A stretch of 64,000 bases of DNA from Terrimonas ginsenosidimutans. Lineage in GTDB: Bacteria; Bacteroidota; Bacteroidia; Chitinophagales; Chitinophagaceae. This document shows positions 50,649 to 58,729 of the stretch, piece after piece; within the stretch, counting starts at the first letter, position 1, and every line of letters begins with the position of its first letter. The position numbers were made by a program, and so were the translations under genes. The notes below the pieces were generated by a model that saw only the letters and a program-made list of their open reading frames with translations, did not search any database and had not been told where the DNA came from. The stretch covers positions 124,001 to 188,000 of the forward strand of contig NZ_JAKLTR010000005.1 of assembly GCF_022012415.1 (NCBI RefSeq). The letters are read 5' to 3'.

Positions 50649-52796
50649 TTATTCTACCTTCTTTACATACAGTCTTCCGGAGTTAATGGCCAGCACCACA
50701 TCACTCAGTCCCATTACCAGAGCGGCAAACCCGGGTTTCAGCAACCCAAGTGCGGCGATTGGAATGGCGATCACGTTATAGGCGAACGCCCAGAACAGGT
50801 TTTGTTTGATCGTTGTGTAAGTGTGTTTGCCAAGGCCCAGCGCCATGGGGAGTTTTTTCAGACCGTGATTCATTAGTACTACCTGTGCCGTTTGCATCGC
50901 CATCTGTGAAGCGTCGCTCATGGAAATGCCGACGGTTGCTTTTGCGAGTGCGGGGGCATCATTGATCCCATCTCCGACCATCGCGGTTGGAACGGCGGCG
51001 CTTTTCTCTGTAATGATCTGCAGTTTTTGCGCTGGTGTTTGCTCCGCGATCACTTCTTCAATACCCAGTTCCTTTGCAAGTTCTTCTGCTTTTGCTTTTC
51101 TATCACCACTCAGTAAGATCGTTTTGATCCCTTTTGCCTGCAGGTAAGCGATAATGGGTTTTGCTTCAGGTCTTATTTCATCTTTGACATCAAGCCAACC
51201 GATCAGCTGATCATTTTTGATGATATAGATATTATGTGAATCCTCTTTTGTAAGAGCGGCAGCTGCTTTGTAAGAAGCTGCCTGATACAGGTTGCCATCG
51301 CGATCTGCTGCCTGCATGCCCAATCCTTTGATCTCATCGATCGTTTTGAACCTGATCTCATTCTTCATCTTCCATTCGCTGGTTACGCTTTTCGCGATCG
51401 GGTGATTGGAATATTTCTCCAGCGAATAAACGATGCGTTTGAATTCCTCTTCTGAGATACTCTCCTCCAGTATCTTGAAATTGCTGATGATAAATTTGCC
51501 GGTCGTCAGTGTTCCTGTTTTATCAAATACTACCTGCCGGATGTTTTTGAACAGTTCGAGGCTGGTAGCGTTGCGGTAAAGGATACCGTTTCTGGCACCG
51601 CGACCAACTCCAACGGCAATAGCGGCAGGTGTGGCCAGTCCCATCGCACAGGGGCAGGCGATCACCAGTACCGCGATGGCTCTCATGAGGGAAGGTGTGA
51701 ATTCTCCGAGAACGATCCAGTTAACGATCAGGGTGATGGCAGCGAGGCTCAATACGACCGGAACAAAGATGGCGCTGATCTTATCGGCCAGCTGCTGTAC
51801 GGGTGGCTTTTCCCCCTGTGCTTCTTTTACGAGATTGACAATGCCGGCCAGTACGGTGTCTTTTCCGGCTGCTGTTACCTGAGCTTTAACGGATCCGTTT
51901 TCGATGATCGATCCACCGATCAGGCTGTCTTTACTTATTTTATGTAGGGGAACGCTTTCGCCGGTGATGATGGCTTCATTCACGTCGGCTTCTCCCCATA
52001 ATATTTTACAGTCGGCCGGAACCTGCTCACCTGTACGGATCAGGATCAGGTCGCCGGAATGAAGCTGATCACTTTCGATAGGGAAAATATGTTCTTCATG
52101 CTGATCATCATATGTGAGCATGTTTGCCATTACCTTTTGGTTAACGGCAAGCTTTTTCAGGGCGCGTTGAGTGGAGGCGATGGAGGCATCCTCGAGATAA
52201 TTGCCCAGAAACACTAATGTAATGATCGTTGCCGTGGTTTCGTAGAACATGTAATCCTGTGCCTGGCCGGTCAATGTGCCATAAAGGCTATATACAAATG
52301 AAGCGGCAGCGCCGATGGCAACGAGTACATTCATGTTAGGATAGCCGTTCCGCAGGCTTTTCCAGGCGCTTTTTCCGAAGAATAGCATACCGGCAATGAA
52401 TACCGGCAGGGAAAGGCCCAGTTGAACCCAGGGGTTCATCAGCCAGTGCAAATGCAATCCGGGTATCATGTGTAACCAAAGAATGGCAGTAAAGGGGAGG
52501 CAGAACCAGAATCGTTGAAGATGGGTGGATAGAAAACCGTGACCGGAATTCTCTTCGTGTTCATGCCCATGTCCGGCATGAGCGCCGTGTCCATCGGCGG
52601 CCACTTTATAGCCGAGATCATTGATGCCTTTGCTTAATCCGGCCGTTTTATGCTGATCATCGAGATTGAAACTTACGTCACCGGTGGCAAAGTTGACGCG
52701 TACGTCCTTCATGCCTTCTTTTTCCAGGTATTTCCGGATAGTGAGGGCGCAGCTGGAGCAATCCATTCCATCTACTTTCCATTGAATCTTTTCCAT
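50649..52796 (-). CDS. copA: Copper-translocating P-type ATPase (CopA-like, P1B)
   Basis: A 715-residue heavy-metal ATPase. An N-terminal HMA domain has GMDCSSCALTIRKYLEK (about residues 10-26). A His-rich linker, GHGAHAGHGHEHEENSGHG, lies at about 85-103. The transmembrane ion site is CPC in VIACPCAMGLATPAAIAVGV (about 384-390), the phosphorylation motif is DKTGTLTTG, the His-Pro dipeptide is in NHPIAKS, and GDGINDAPALAKATVGI is the hinge motif. M7 has AFAYNVIAIPIAA, consistent with Cu+. M8 has MGLSDVVLAINSGRL where Cu+ pumps usually have MxxSS. It is probably a copper exporter, with some doubt on the ion. The start at 52796 (MEKIQWKVDGMDC) is chosen over one 48 bp upstream. Confidence 0.9.
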   Translation of the reverse strand: MEKIQWKVDGMDCSSCALTIRKYLEKEGMKDVRVNFATGDVSFNLDDQHKTAGLSKGINDLGYKVAADGHGAHAGHGHEHEENSGHGFLSTHLQRFWFCLPFTAILWLHMIPGLHLHWLMNPWVQLGLSLPVFIAGMLFFGKSAWKSLRNGYPNMNVLVAIGAAASFVYSLYGTLTGQAQDYMFYETTATIITLVFLGNYLEDASIASTQRALKKLAVNQKVMANMLTYDDQHEEHIFPIESDQLHSGDLILIRTGEQVPADCKILWGEADVNEAIITGESVPLHKISKDSLIGGSIIENGSVKAQVTAAGKDTVLAGIVNLVKEAQGEKPPVQQLADKISAIFVPVVLSLAAITLIVNWIVLGEFTPSLMRAIAVLVIACPCAMGLATPAAIAVGVGRGARNGILYRNATSLELFKNIRQVVFDKTGTLTTGKFIISNFKILEESISEEEFKRIVYSLEKYSNHPIAKSVTSEWKMKNEIRFKTIDEIKGLGMQAADRDGNLYQAASYKAAAALTKEDSHNIYIIKNDQLIGWLDVKDEIRPEAKPIIAYLQAKGIKTILLSGDRKAKAEELAKELGIEEVIAEQTPAQKLQIITEKSAAVPTAMVGDGINDAPALAKATVGISMSDASQMAMQTAQVVLMNHGLKKLPMALGLGKHTYTTIKQNLFWAFAYNVIAIPIAALGLLKPGFAALVMGLSDVVLAINSGRLYVKKVE

Positions 52797-52904
52797 AAGT
52801 CGAATTGTTCTTATAACAAAAAATGGTGTTTGCTTGTTCTGCAAATTTAGAACGCCGGGGGTAAGTAAGCTTGTAATATATTGGCAACAAGGTTGCTATT
52901 CGTT

Positions 52905-52912
52905 TACATTTG
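52905..52912 (+). promoter_or_regulatory. Promoter -7 box of tsaE, 4 nt from the start codon
   Basis: TACATTTG matches the TAnnTTTG box and is followed by CGTT and the ATG at 52917. A partial -33 box TTGG at 52881-52884 lies 20-21 bp upstream. The mRNA would start about at the ATG and so be leaderless. A TAAATTTG box for the divergent copA gene lies at 52842-52849 on the other strand. Confidence 0.55.
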
Positions 52913-52916
52913 CGTT

Positions 52917-53357
52917 ATGGAGTTTATTTATTCGCTGGAAACCATTGCCGAAATTGCAACACAGTTTTGGAAATCGTTTGACGGCGTCGGAGTATTTGCG
53001 CTTCATGGTGAGATGGGTGCGGGAAAAACGACGCTTGTTCATGCGCTCTGTGAGGCTAAAAAAGTGAAGGACGTTGTAGGCAGCCCGACCTTCTCGATCA
53101 TCAATGAATATGCCTTTGAAACTGCAGGTACGGGCACGGGCAAGATCTTCCATATCGATCTTTACCGTTTGCGGGATGAGGAAGAGGCGATCCGTGCGGG
53201 GGTGGAGGACTGTCTTTACAGCGATCATATCAGCCTGGTCGAATGGCCTGAAAGGGCGCCAGGTATTTTCCCGGAGAATACGGTGCACGTATATATCAGT
53301 GTGGTCGATTCGGTGACGCGCCGTATGAGGATCGTTGACCTATCCGCTGTCCGTTGA
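52917..53357 (+). CDS. tsaE: tRNA threonylcarbamoyladenosine biosynthesis ATPase TsaE
   Basis: A 146-residue P-loop ATPase needed for the t6A37 modification of ANN-reading tRNAs, together with TsaB and TsaD. Walker A is GEMGAGKTTLVHALC (about residues 31-45), followed by DVVGSPTFSIINEY. FHIDLYRLRDEEEAIRAGVE and ISLVEWPERAPGIFPENTVH are family signatures. The start at 52917 (MEFIYSLETIAEIATQ) fits the family; the 12 residues encoded upstream do not. The last codons, DLSAVR and stop, are made of repeat B4: GTCCGTTGA provides Val, Arg and the stop. Confidence 0.95.
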   Translation: MEFIYSLETIAEIATQFWKSFDGVGVFALHGEMGAGKTTLVHALCEAKKVKDVVGSPTFSIINEYAFETAGTGTGKIFHIDLYRLRDEEEAIRAGVEDCLYSDHISLVEWPERAPGIFPENTVHVYISVVDSVTRRMRIVDLSAVR

Positions 53358-53499
53358 CCGTTGTCCGTTGACAGGATTCACGGGACGAAAACGCTGAATT
53401 ACGGCATTTCTTCGGTATACTAAACCCAACGATTCTAAAAAGACTTTAGCGATTGGACGTCCGGACAACGGACAACGGTGAACGGACAACGGATAACGG
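53330..53499. repeat. Family B palindromic heptamer array, copy B4
   Basis: Left arm: GATCGTTGACC, GCTGTCCGTTGACC and GTTGTCCGTTGAC (53330-53372). A centre of about 84 bp. Right arm: GTCCGGACAACGGACAACGG then TGAACGGACAACGGATAACGG (to 53499), in inverse orientation. The left arm overlaps the 3' end of tsaE and supplies its stop codon (53355-53357). Confidence 0.88.
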
Positions 53500-53571
53500 C
53501 TCCGTTCCTCTCCCGGAAAATTTGTTAACTAAAGCATCTTTTCCTTCCGCTCATAATCAACAGGAATTAAG

Positions 53572-53579
53572 TATTTTTG
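53572..53579 (+). promoter_or_regulatory. Possible -7 box of the alanine dehydrogenase gene
   Basis: TATTTTTG matches TAnnTTTG, 33 bp before the ATG at 53613. No -33 TTTG lies 19-21 bp upstream. The box lies after repeat B4, which ends at 53499. Confidence 0.4.
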
Positions 53580-53612
53580 AAGCCGGCCTTAAATGGCAAT
53601 AACCAACCCTTC

Positions 53613-54827
53613 ATGAGCCAGCAAAAACCCCGGATAAGTACTTCCTTCAGCTACGAAACCCTAGAAGAAACGCTTGACATCAAGCCGAAAGCGGAAGGAA
53701 TGATGATTGGCATCCCCAAAGAGATCGCTTTCCAGGAAAACAGGATAGCCCTTACGCCGGATGCGGTGAGCGTACTCGTTAGCAATGGCCACCAGGTGGT
53801 GATCGAGCACAATGCGGGCGACGCTTCCCATTATCGCGATAAAGATTACAGCGAAGCGGGTGCAAGGATCGTTTACGACCGGGCTGAGGTCTTTAAAGCA
53901 CCGATCCTCGTAAAAAGCGCACCGATCATTGAAGAAGATCTTCCGTTGATACAGCAAAGCCAGGTGATCATTTCTCCTATCCATCTTTCGGTTCTGAAGG
54001 CGGAGATCCTTGAGTCGATGATGGAAAAAAGAGTTACGGCTATTTCATTTGAAAATCTGAAAGACGACAGTGATTCATATCCCATCGTACGAAGCATGAG
54101 TGAGATTGCGGGTAGTGCGGTAATGCTGATCGCGGCACAGTACCTGAGTTCTGCTAACCACGGAAAAGGGGTTCTTCTCGGCGGGATCTCGGGTATCGCT
54201 CCTACAAAGGTGATCATTATAGGTGCCGGTATAGTTGGTGAGTATGCCGCAAGGGCTGCCCTGGCACTTGGTGCGTCTGTAAAAGTGTTTGACAATAGTG
54301 TTTACCGCTTGAAGCGACTGCAGAATAATATCGGGCATCGTTTATGGACCTCCGTGATCGAGCCACGGATGCTGGCCAAACAGTTGAAGACCTGTGAAGT
54401 GGCTGTTGGTGCGCTCGGTTCCGAAACCGGCCGTACGCCAATGGTCGTGACAGAAGAGATGGTGAGCAATATGCGTCCCGGTTCGGTGGTGATCGATGTC
54501 AGCATCGATCGTGGCGGCTGTTTTGAAACCTCAGAAATTACCAGTCATGAACACCCGATTTTCATGAAATACGGGGTGATCCATTACTGTGTTCCGAACA
54601 TTCCTTCAGGATTTGCGAGAACGGCTTCTCATGCTATCAGTAATGTCCTGATGCCGTTATTGCTTGAGGCCGGTGAGGAAGGCGGTTTTGAGAACCTGGT
54701 ATGGCACCGCGTTCATTTGAGAAGCGGGATATATATGTTTAAGGGTGCGCTCACAAACTTCTATCTCAGCGAACGTTTTGATCTTAAATATACGGATCTG
54801 AACCTGCTGATAGCGAGTCAGCGATAG
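53613..54827 (+). CDS. ald: Alanine dehydrogenase
   Basis: A 404-residue alanine dehydrogenase of the AlaDH/PNT family, which interconverts alanine and pyruvate plus ammonia using NAD. Motifs: GIPKEIAFQENRIALTPDAV near residue 32, SPIHLS, the Rossmann region VIIIGAGIVGEYAARAALAL (about 202-221), and the late CVPNIPSGFARTASHAISNV. The start at 53613 (MSQQKPRISTSFSYETLEET) gives a 30-residue N-terminal extension relative to the core, as seen in Bacteroidota members. A TTG 36 bp upstream lies in the promoter box and is less likely. Family A repeat A2 begins 21 bp after the stop. Confidence 0.92.
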   Translation: MSQQKPRISTSFSYETLEETLDIKPKAEGMMIGIPKEIAFQENRIALTPDAVSVLVSNGHQVVIEHNAGDASHYRDKDYSEAGARIVYDRAEVFKAPILVKSAPIIEEDLPLIQQSQVIISPIHLSVLKAEILESMMEKRVTAISFENLKDDSDSYPIVRSMSEIAGSAVMLIAAQYLSSANHGKGVLLGGISGIAPTKVIIIGAGIVGEYAARAALALGASVKVFDNSVYRLKRLQNNIGHRLWTSVIEPRMLAKQLKTCEVAVGALGSETGRTPMVVTEEMVSNMRPGSVVIDVSIDRGGCFETSEITSHEHPIFMKYGVIHYCVPNIPSGFARTASHAISNVLMPLLLEAGEEGGFENLVWHRVHLRSGIYMFKGALTNFYLSERFDLKYTDLNLLIASQR

Positions 54828-54848
54828 GTAGCAACGCATCTTCGATCG

Positions 54849-54945
54849 GTGTAGGGGAACGCGGCGGACGCAACGATACGCGGCGGGGCGAAATACAATG
54901 TTTTCCCTGAGGCAACCTCGTAACGCTCGTCTGAGGTTCGTCTTC
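54849..54945. repeat. Family A repeat, copy A2 (one arm well preserved)
   Basis: The left arm GTGTAGGGGAACGCGGCGG and ACGCAACGATACGCGGCGG matches the right arm of A1 in reverse complement, and the block GGCGAAATACAATG is shared with A1 and A3. The right half, from about 54903, is different sequence. It lies just after ald and before the small exported protein gene. Confidence 0.7.
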
Positions 54946-54982
54946 AGTGGTCGATTCTCCCTTTTTTCGTACATTCGCGACA

Positions 54983-55354
54983 ATGAAAAAATGGATTACC
55001 ACATATCTTTTGTTTGTTGTATTCATTCTTTTCTCGCTGTCCGGGATGGCGAATCGCAGGTCGGCGAAAGATGCTGTTAAGAAAAGCTTAACAGCCTGCG
55101 ATCTAAAAGTCAGATCCCTTTATTTTAAGATAAGTTCCGATACAGCGTATCCTGGCAGCAACTGTCCGGATGAGATCTGTTCTTCCGTTTATAATATTCA
55201 TTGTGCCTGCTGCTCGCAGGTGATCCCCTTACAGGCAGGAGAATATGTGCCGGTTATTGATTTCCCTGAGGAATCAGAAACTATCGCGGTACCCGATGCT
55301 CAGGTGCCTAACGGATATCTTCTGCATCTTTTTCCGTCTCATTATTTCTGGTAG
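54983..55354 (+). CDS. Small Cys-rich exported protein, unknown function
   Basis: A 123-residue protein with a signal peptide (MKKWITTYLLFVVFILFSLS). The mature part contains six cysteines: one in TACDLK, then NCPDEICSS and IHCACCSQ, which could form disulphides or bind metal. The rest is acidic (EYVPVIDFPEESETIAVP) and ends PNGYLLHLFPSHYFW. No family is recognised. A start at 54947 would add an unlikely N-terminus. A box TACATTCG lies 5 nt before the ATG. Confidence 0.65.
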   Translation: MKKWITTYLLFVVFILFSLSGMANRRSAKDAVKKSLTACDLKVRSLYFKISSDTAYPGSNCPDEICSSVYNIHCACCSQVIPLQAGEYVPVIDFPEESETIAVPDAQVPNGYLLHLFPSHYFW

Positions 55355-55462
55355 GTCGTTTTATTCAGGACAGCTCTTCCGGCAAGGAAGATGGAGTATG
55401 CGATCCGATACTCAACAATACTGATGGGATTAATGTTTTTTGTTAAAGCGTAAATCACGACG

Positions 55463-57691
55463 ATGATCCATTTACCACATTTGATATCAGATCTTGGACT
55501 TATACTAGGCGCGGCTGCAGTTATTACGATAATTTTTAAGTGGTTGAAACAACCATTGGTATTGGGTTATCTCATTGCCGGTTTTTTGGTAGGCCCGCAT
55601 TTTTCGATCTTCCCGACCGTTGTTGAAACGGAGAATATCAAAGTGTGGGCAGAGATCGGGGTGATCTTTTTGTTATTCAGTCTTGGGCTGGAATTCAGTT
55701 TTAAAAAACTCTTGAAAGTAGGTACGCCGGCATCTGTAACGGCGGTGGTGGAAGTAGTATTCATGCTGATGATCGGCTATGTGGCGGGGTCATTGATGGG
55801 ATGGTCGAGAATGGATAGTATCTTTCTCGGTGGTGTACTGAGTATCTCCTCTACAACTATTATCATCCGCGCATTTGAAGAACTTGGAGTGAAAGGTCAC
55901 AAATTCGCGAGCCTGGTTTTTGGGATCCTTATTGTGGAGGATCTGGTGGCGATCGTTCTGCTTGTATTATTATCCACGCTTGCCGTAAGTGCACAGTTTG
56001 CGGGTATGGATATGCTGATGTCTGTAGCCAAACTCGTTTTCTTCCTCGTGCTTTGGTTTGTCTCGGGCATATTTTTCCTTCCAACATTCTTACGGAAGAC
56101 GAAGAAATTCATGAATGATGAAATGTTGCTGATCACATCTCTGTCACTTTGTATCCTGATGGTTTGGCTGGCAACGATCGTAGGTTTTTCTCCCGCCCTC
56201 GGCGCCTTTATCATGGGTTCTATCCTGGCGGAAACGGTGTATGCTGAGAAAATTGAACATCTTATTAAGTCGGTGAAAGACCTTTTCGGTGCGGTCTTCT
56301 TCATATCTGTGGGGATGCTCTTTGATCCACAGATGCTGGCTAAATACGCCGTTCCTGTTGTATTGATCACCGTGGTGACGATCATTGGAAAGGCGCTTAG
56401 TACAACTGCAGGTGCGTTGATCTCTGGCCAGCCGCTGAAATCTTCCGTACAGGCAGGGATGAGTTTGTCGCAGATCGGCGAGTTCTCCTTTATTATTGCG
56501 ACACTTGGTCTGACGTTGAAAGTAACCAGCGATTTTCTTTACCCCATTGCAGTTGCCGTATCTGCGATCACGACCTTCACGACGCCATATATGATCAAGA
56601 TGTCTGAGCGATTATATGAATGGCTACAGAAAAAATTGCCCGCGTCATGGACAACAGCCATCCACCGCTACAGCAGCCGGTCCCAGTCGATCTCCAACAG
56701 TACTGAATGGCAGGTCTATGTACGTTCAGGGATGGTGAATACAATACTTGTTTCGGTGATCACCACCGCGATCGTAATGCTTTCTTCGCATTATTTGCTT
56801 CCGTTCACCCGGACGAGGCTGGGAGACAATACCTGGACAACGGTTATCGGAGCTATCTGTACTCTTGCTTTCATGGCTCCCTTTCTCTGGTCGCTTGCGA
56901 TAAAACAGCATCGTAAGGATCTTGTACAAAAATTTGTCAGTCAGAATAAATACCGGACGGGTATGCTGCTGTTGCAATTGTTCAGGACAGCCATTGCGAT
57001 CTTCCTGATCGGTTTCTTGCTGGATCGTTTCTTTTCGCCGCAGGTGGCCTTTATTGTCACGATCGGAATGTTATCATTGCTGATCGTTCTAAGCAAGCGT
57101 ATTCAATACCTGTACAGCCGGATCCGCGAAAGATTTTTGGCAAACTATAATGAACGGGAAGAAAAGAAGGCCAAGCAGGATCTTCTGGCGCCCTGGGATG
57201 CGCACATGGCGGAGTTTGTACTCACAGCCGATATGCCTGGCGTTGGCAAAAGCTTGCTGGAACTCGGGTGGAGGGAGAAATATGGGATAAACGTCGCCAT
57301 TATTGAAAGGGGGAATACCATTATCAATACACCAAAGAGAAGTCAGCTTGTATTTCCAGGTGATGTATTGTTTATTATAGGAACGGATGATCAGATCGTC
57401 CAGTTCCGTACAGACATGGAATCTGCGCGATTGCTGATCGTTGAAAAGAAACCTGTGGAAGTGGTGCTTGAGCATTTCACCGTTACAGAAAACTCTGTTT
57501 TTGCCAATAAGAATATCCGCGAGGGTGAGATCAGGGAAAAAATACATGGCATTGTGGTGGGTATCGAAAACGAACAGGGGCGTGTCGTTAACCCAGATTC
57601 GTCTTATGTGATCAGGTCTGGTGATACGGTTTGGGTAGTGGGAGATAAATTGAGATTGCTTTCCCTGCAGAAGTCAAAACAGCTCGTATAG
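55463..57691 (+). CDS. KefB-type cation:proton antiporter (CPA2) with two C-terminal TrkA-C domains
   Basis: A 742-residue membrane protein. An N-terminal Na+/H+ exchanger domain of about 12 segments (to about residue 400) has AGFLVGPHFSIFPTVVETEN, ISSTTIIIRAFEELGVKGHK and GFSPALGAFIMGSILAETVY. A second membrane region covers about 425-560. The cytoplasmic end has TrkA-C-type domains (about 584-650, MPGVGKSLLELGWREKYGIN; and 667-740, NIREGEIREKIHGIVVGIEN) but no Rossmann-type TrkA-N domain. It is probably a K+ or Na+/H+ antiporter gated by a ligand at the TrkA-C domains. Ion and regulation are uncertain. Repeat A4 follows directly. Confidence 0.9.
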   Translation: MIHLPHLISDLGLILGAAAVITIIFKWLKQPLVLGYLIAGFLVGPHFSIFPTVVETENIKVWAEIGVIFLLFSLGLEFSFKKLLKVGTPASVTAVVEVVFMLMIGYVAGSLMGWSRMDSIFLGGVLSISSTTIIIRAFEELGVKGHKFASLVFGILIVEDLVAIVLLVLLSTLAVSAQFAGMDMLMSVAKLVFFLVLWFVSGIFFLPTFLRKTKKFMNDEMLLITSLSLCILMVWLATIVGFSPALGAFIMGSILAETVYAEKIEHLIKSVKDLFGAVFFISVGMLFDPQMLAKYAVPVVLITVVTIIGKALSTTAGALISGQPLKSSVQAGMSLSQIGEFSFIIATLGLTLKVTSDFLYPIAVAVSAITTFTTPYMIKMSERLYEWLQKKLPASWTTAIHRYSSRSQSISNSTEWQVYVRSGMVNTILVSVITTAIVMLSSHYLLPFTRTRLGDNTWTTVIGAICTLAFMAPFLWSLAIKQHRKDLVQKFVSQNKYRTGMLLLQLFRTAIAIFLIGFLLDRFFSPQVAFIVTIGMLSLLIVLSKRIQYLYSRIRERFLANYNEREEKKAKQDLLAPWDAHMAEFVLTADMPGVGKSLLELGWREKYGINVAIIERGNTIINTPKRSQLVFPGDVLFIIGTDDQIVQFRTDMESARLLIVEKKPVEVVLEHFTVTENSVFANKNIREGEIREKIHGIVVGIENEQGRVVNPDSSYVIRSGDTVWVVGDKLRLLSLQKSKQLV

Positions 57692-57704
57692 GCCTTGATT
57701 TGCG

Positions 57705-57828
57705 TGGCGTAAGTTTTCCGCCGATTCCGCAGATCAATACCCGGATACGCCGATAATTCATCGCGTGGTGATATTATCTGCGTATCTGCGTTTCTTTTAT
57801 CTGCGGAATCTGCGGGAGGCTTACGCCA
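57705..57828. repeat. Family A-type palindrome with different arms, copy A4
   Basis: TGGCGTAAG (57705-57713) and CTTACGCCA (57820-57828) are exact inverse ends. The inner arms continue CCGATTCCGCAG / CTGCGGAATCTGCGG with mismatches. The ends equal those of A1 and A3, but the GAAATACAAT block is absent. It lies 14 bp after the stop of the antiporter gene. Confidence 0.75.
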
Positions 57829-58036
57829 GGCAGAGTAGAAACAAGCATCCGGCCAATGGGCGATTTAGCTCCAAACTGAGTACTTCCCGCGGAACTTTTT
57901 TTGAACTTTTCTGAAAATTACACTCACACATCCAACGCCCACCGTTGTCTTAAATGCGCCTTTAAATGAATCAGTTGCAATCATAAATCACCACATCTCC
58001 AATCATTTTACAAAAAAATAATTCGTTAACGCTTAA

Positions 58037-58074
58037 TTAAACGTTTGTTTAAAACTAAACATCTGTTTAACTTG
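58037..58074 (+). promoter_or_regulatory. Efflux operon promoter overlapped by twin TetR operators
   Basis: Two near-identical palindromes, TTAAAC-GTTT-GTTTAA (58037-58052) and CTAAAC-ATCT-GTTTAA (58055-58070), have centres 18 bp apart. They cover the promoter: TTTG at 58044-58047, a 20-bp spacer and TAACTTG at 58068-58074. Each looks like a binding site for one TetR-family dimer, so the adjacent TetR protein probably represses its own operon. The TetR start codon is at 58097. Confidence 0.75.
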
Positions 58075-58096
58075 CGTCCGATTTCAAACACTAATT

Positions 58097-58729
58097 ATGT
58101 CAGCATATAATGAAAAGCAGGTACAGATCATGGAGGCAGCTGAAAAGCTCTTCGCTGATAAGGGTTTTGAAGGAACGTCTGTCAGGGATATTGCCGAAGG
58201 CGCCGGAGTCAACCTTGCCATGATCTCTTATTATTTCGGGTCCAAAGAAAAGCTCATGGAAGCGATGTTTGATCATCGCGCCAGCTCATCCATTTTGCAG
58301 CTGGAAGAAATGGTCAATGACAAGACCCTGTCTCCCATTCAGAAGGTAGAAAAACTGATCGATCGGTATATAGAGAAGCTGTTGAGTCAGCAATGTTTCC
58401 ACCGCATCATGGTGAGGGAGCAGATGGTAAATAATAACGGGTTCATCGCAGAGCAGATTCAGCAGATCAAAAGAAAGAACCAGGGACTGATCAAAGAGCT
58501 GATCGCACAGGGGCAACGGAGCGGTGAGTTCAGAAAGAATGTGGATGTGTCTCTTTTTATGATCACACTCGTTGGTACCATCAGCCAGATGGTCACTACA
58601 CAGCATATCTACCGGGAAATGAATAATCTCCAGTCAATGGCGGAAGACGATTTCCAGAAACATATCCGTAAGAAACTAAGTCAACATCTGAAAGGAATAT
58701 TTAAAGCAACATTAATGTATGAACAATAG
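58097..58729 (+). CDS. TetR family repressor of the efflux operon
   Basis: A 210-residue regulator. An N-terminal TetR HTH is at about residues 12-55 (QIMEAAEKLFADKGFEGTSV, RDIAEGAGVNLAMISYYFGS). The C-terminal ligand domain (about 70-200) is helical. It is the first gene of the efflux operon, and its end overlaps the TolC gene start by 11 bp. Twin palindromes in its promoter (58037-58070) support autoregulation. The inducer is likely a drug or other small hydrophobic compound exported by the pump. Confidence 0.92.
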   Translation: MSAYNEKQVQIMEAAEKLFADKGFEGTSVRDIAEGAGVNLAMISYYFGSKEKLMEAMFDHRASSSILQLEEMVNDKTLSPIQKVEKLIDRYIEKLLSQQCFHRIMVREQMVNNNGFIAEQIQQIKRKNQGLIKELIAQGQRSGEFRKNVDVSLFMITLVGTISQMVTTQHIYREMNNLQSMAEDDFQKHIRKKLSQHLKGIFKATLMYEQ

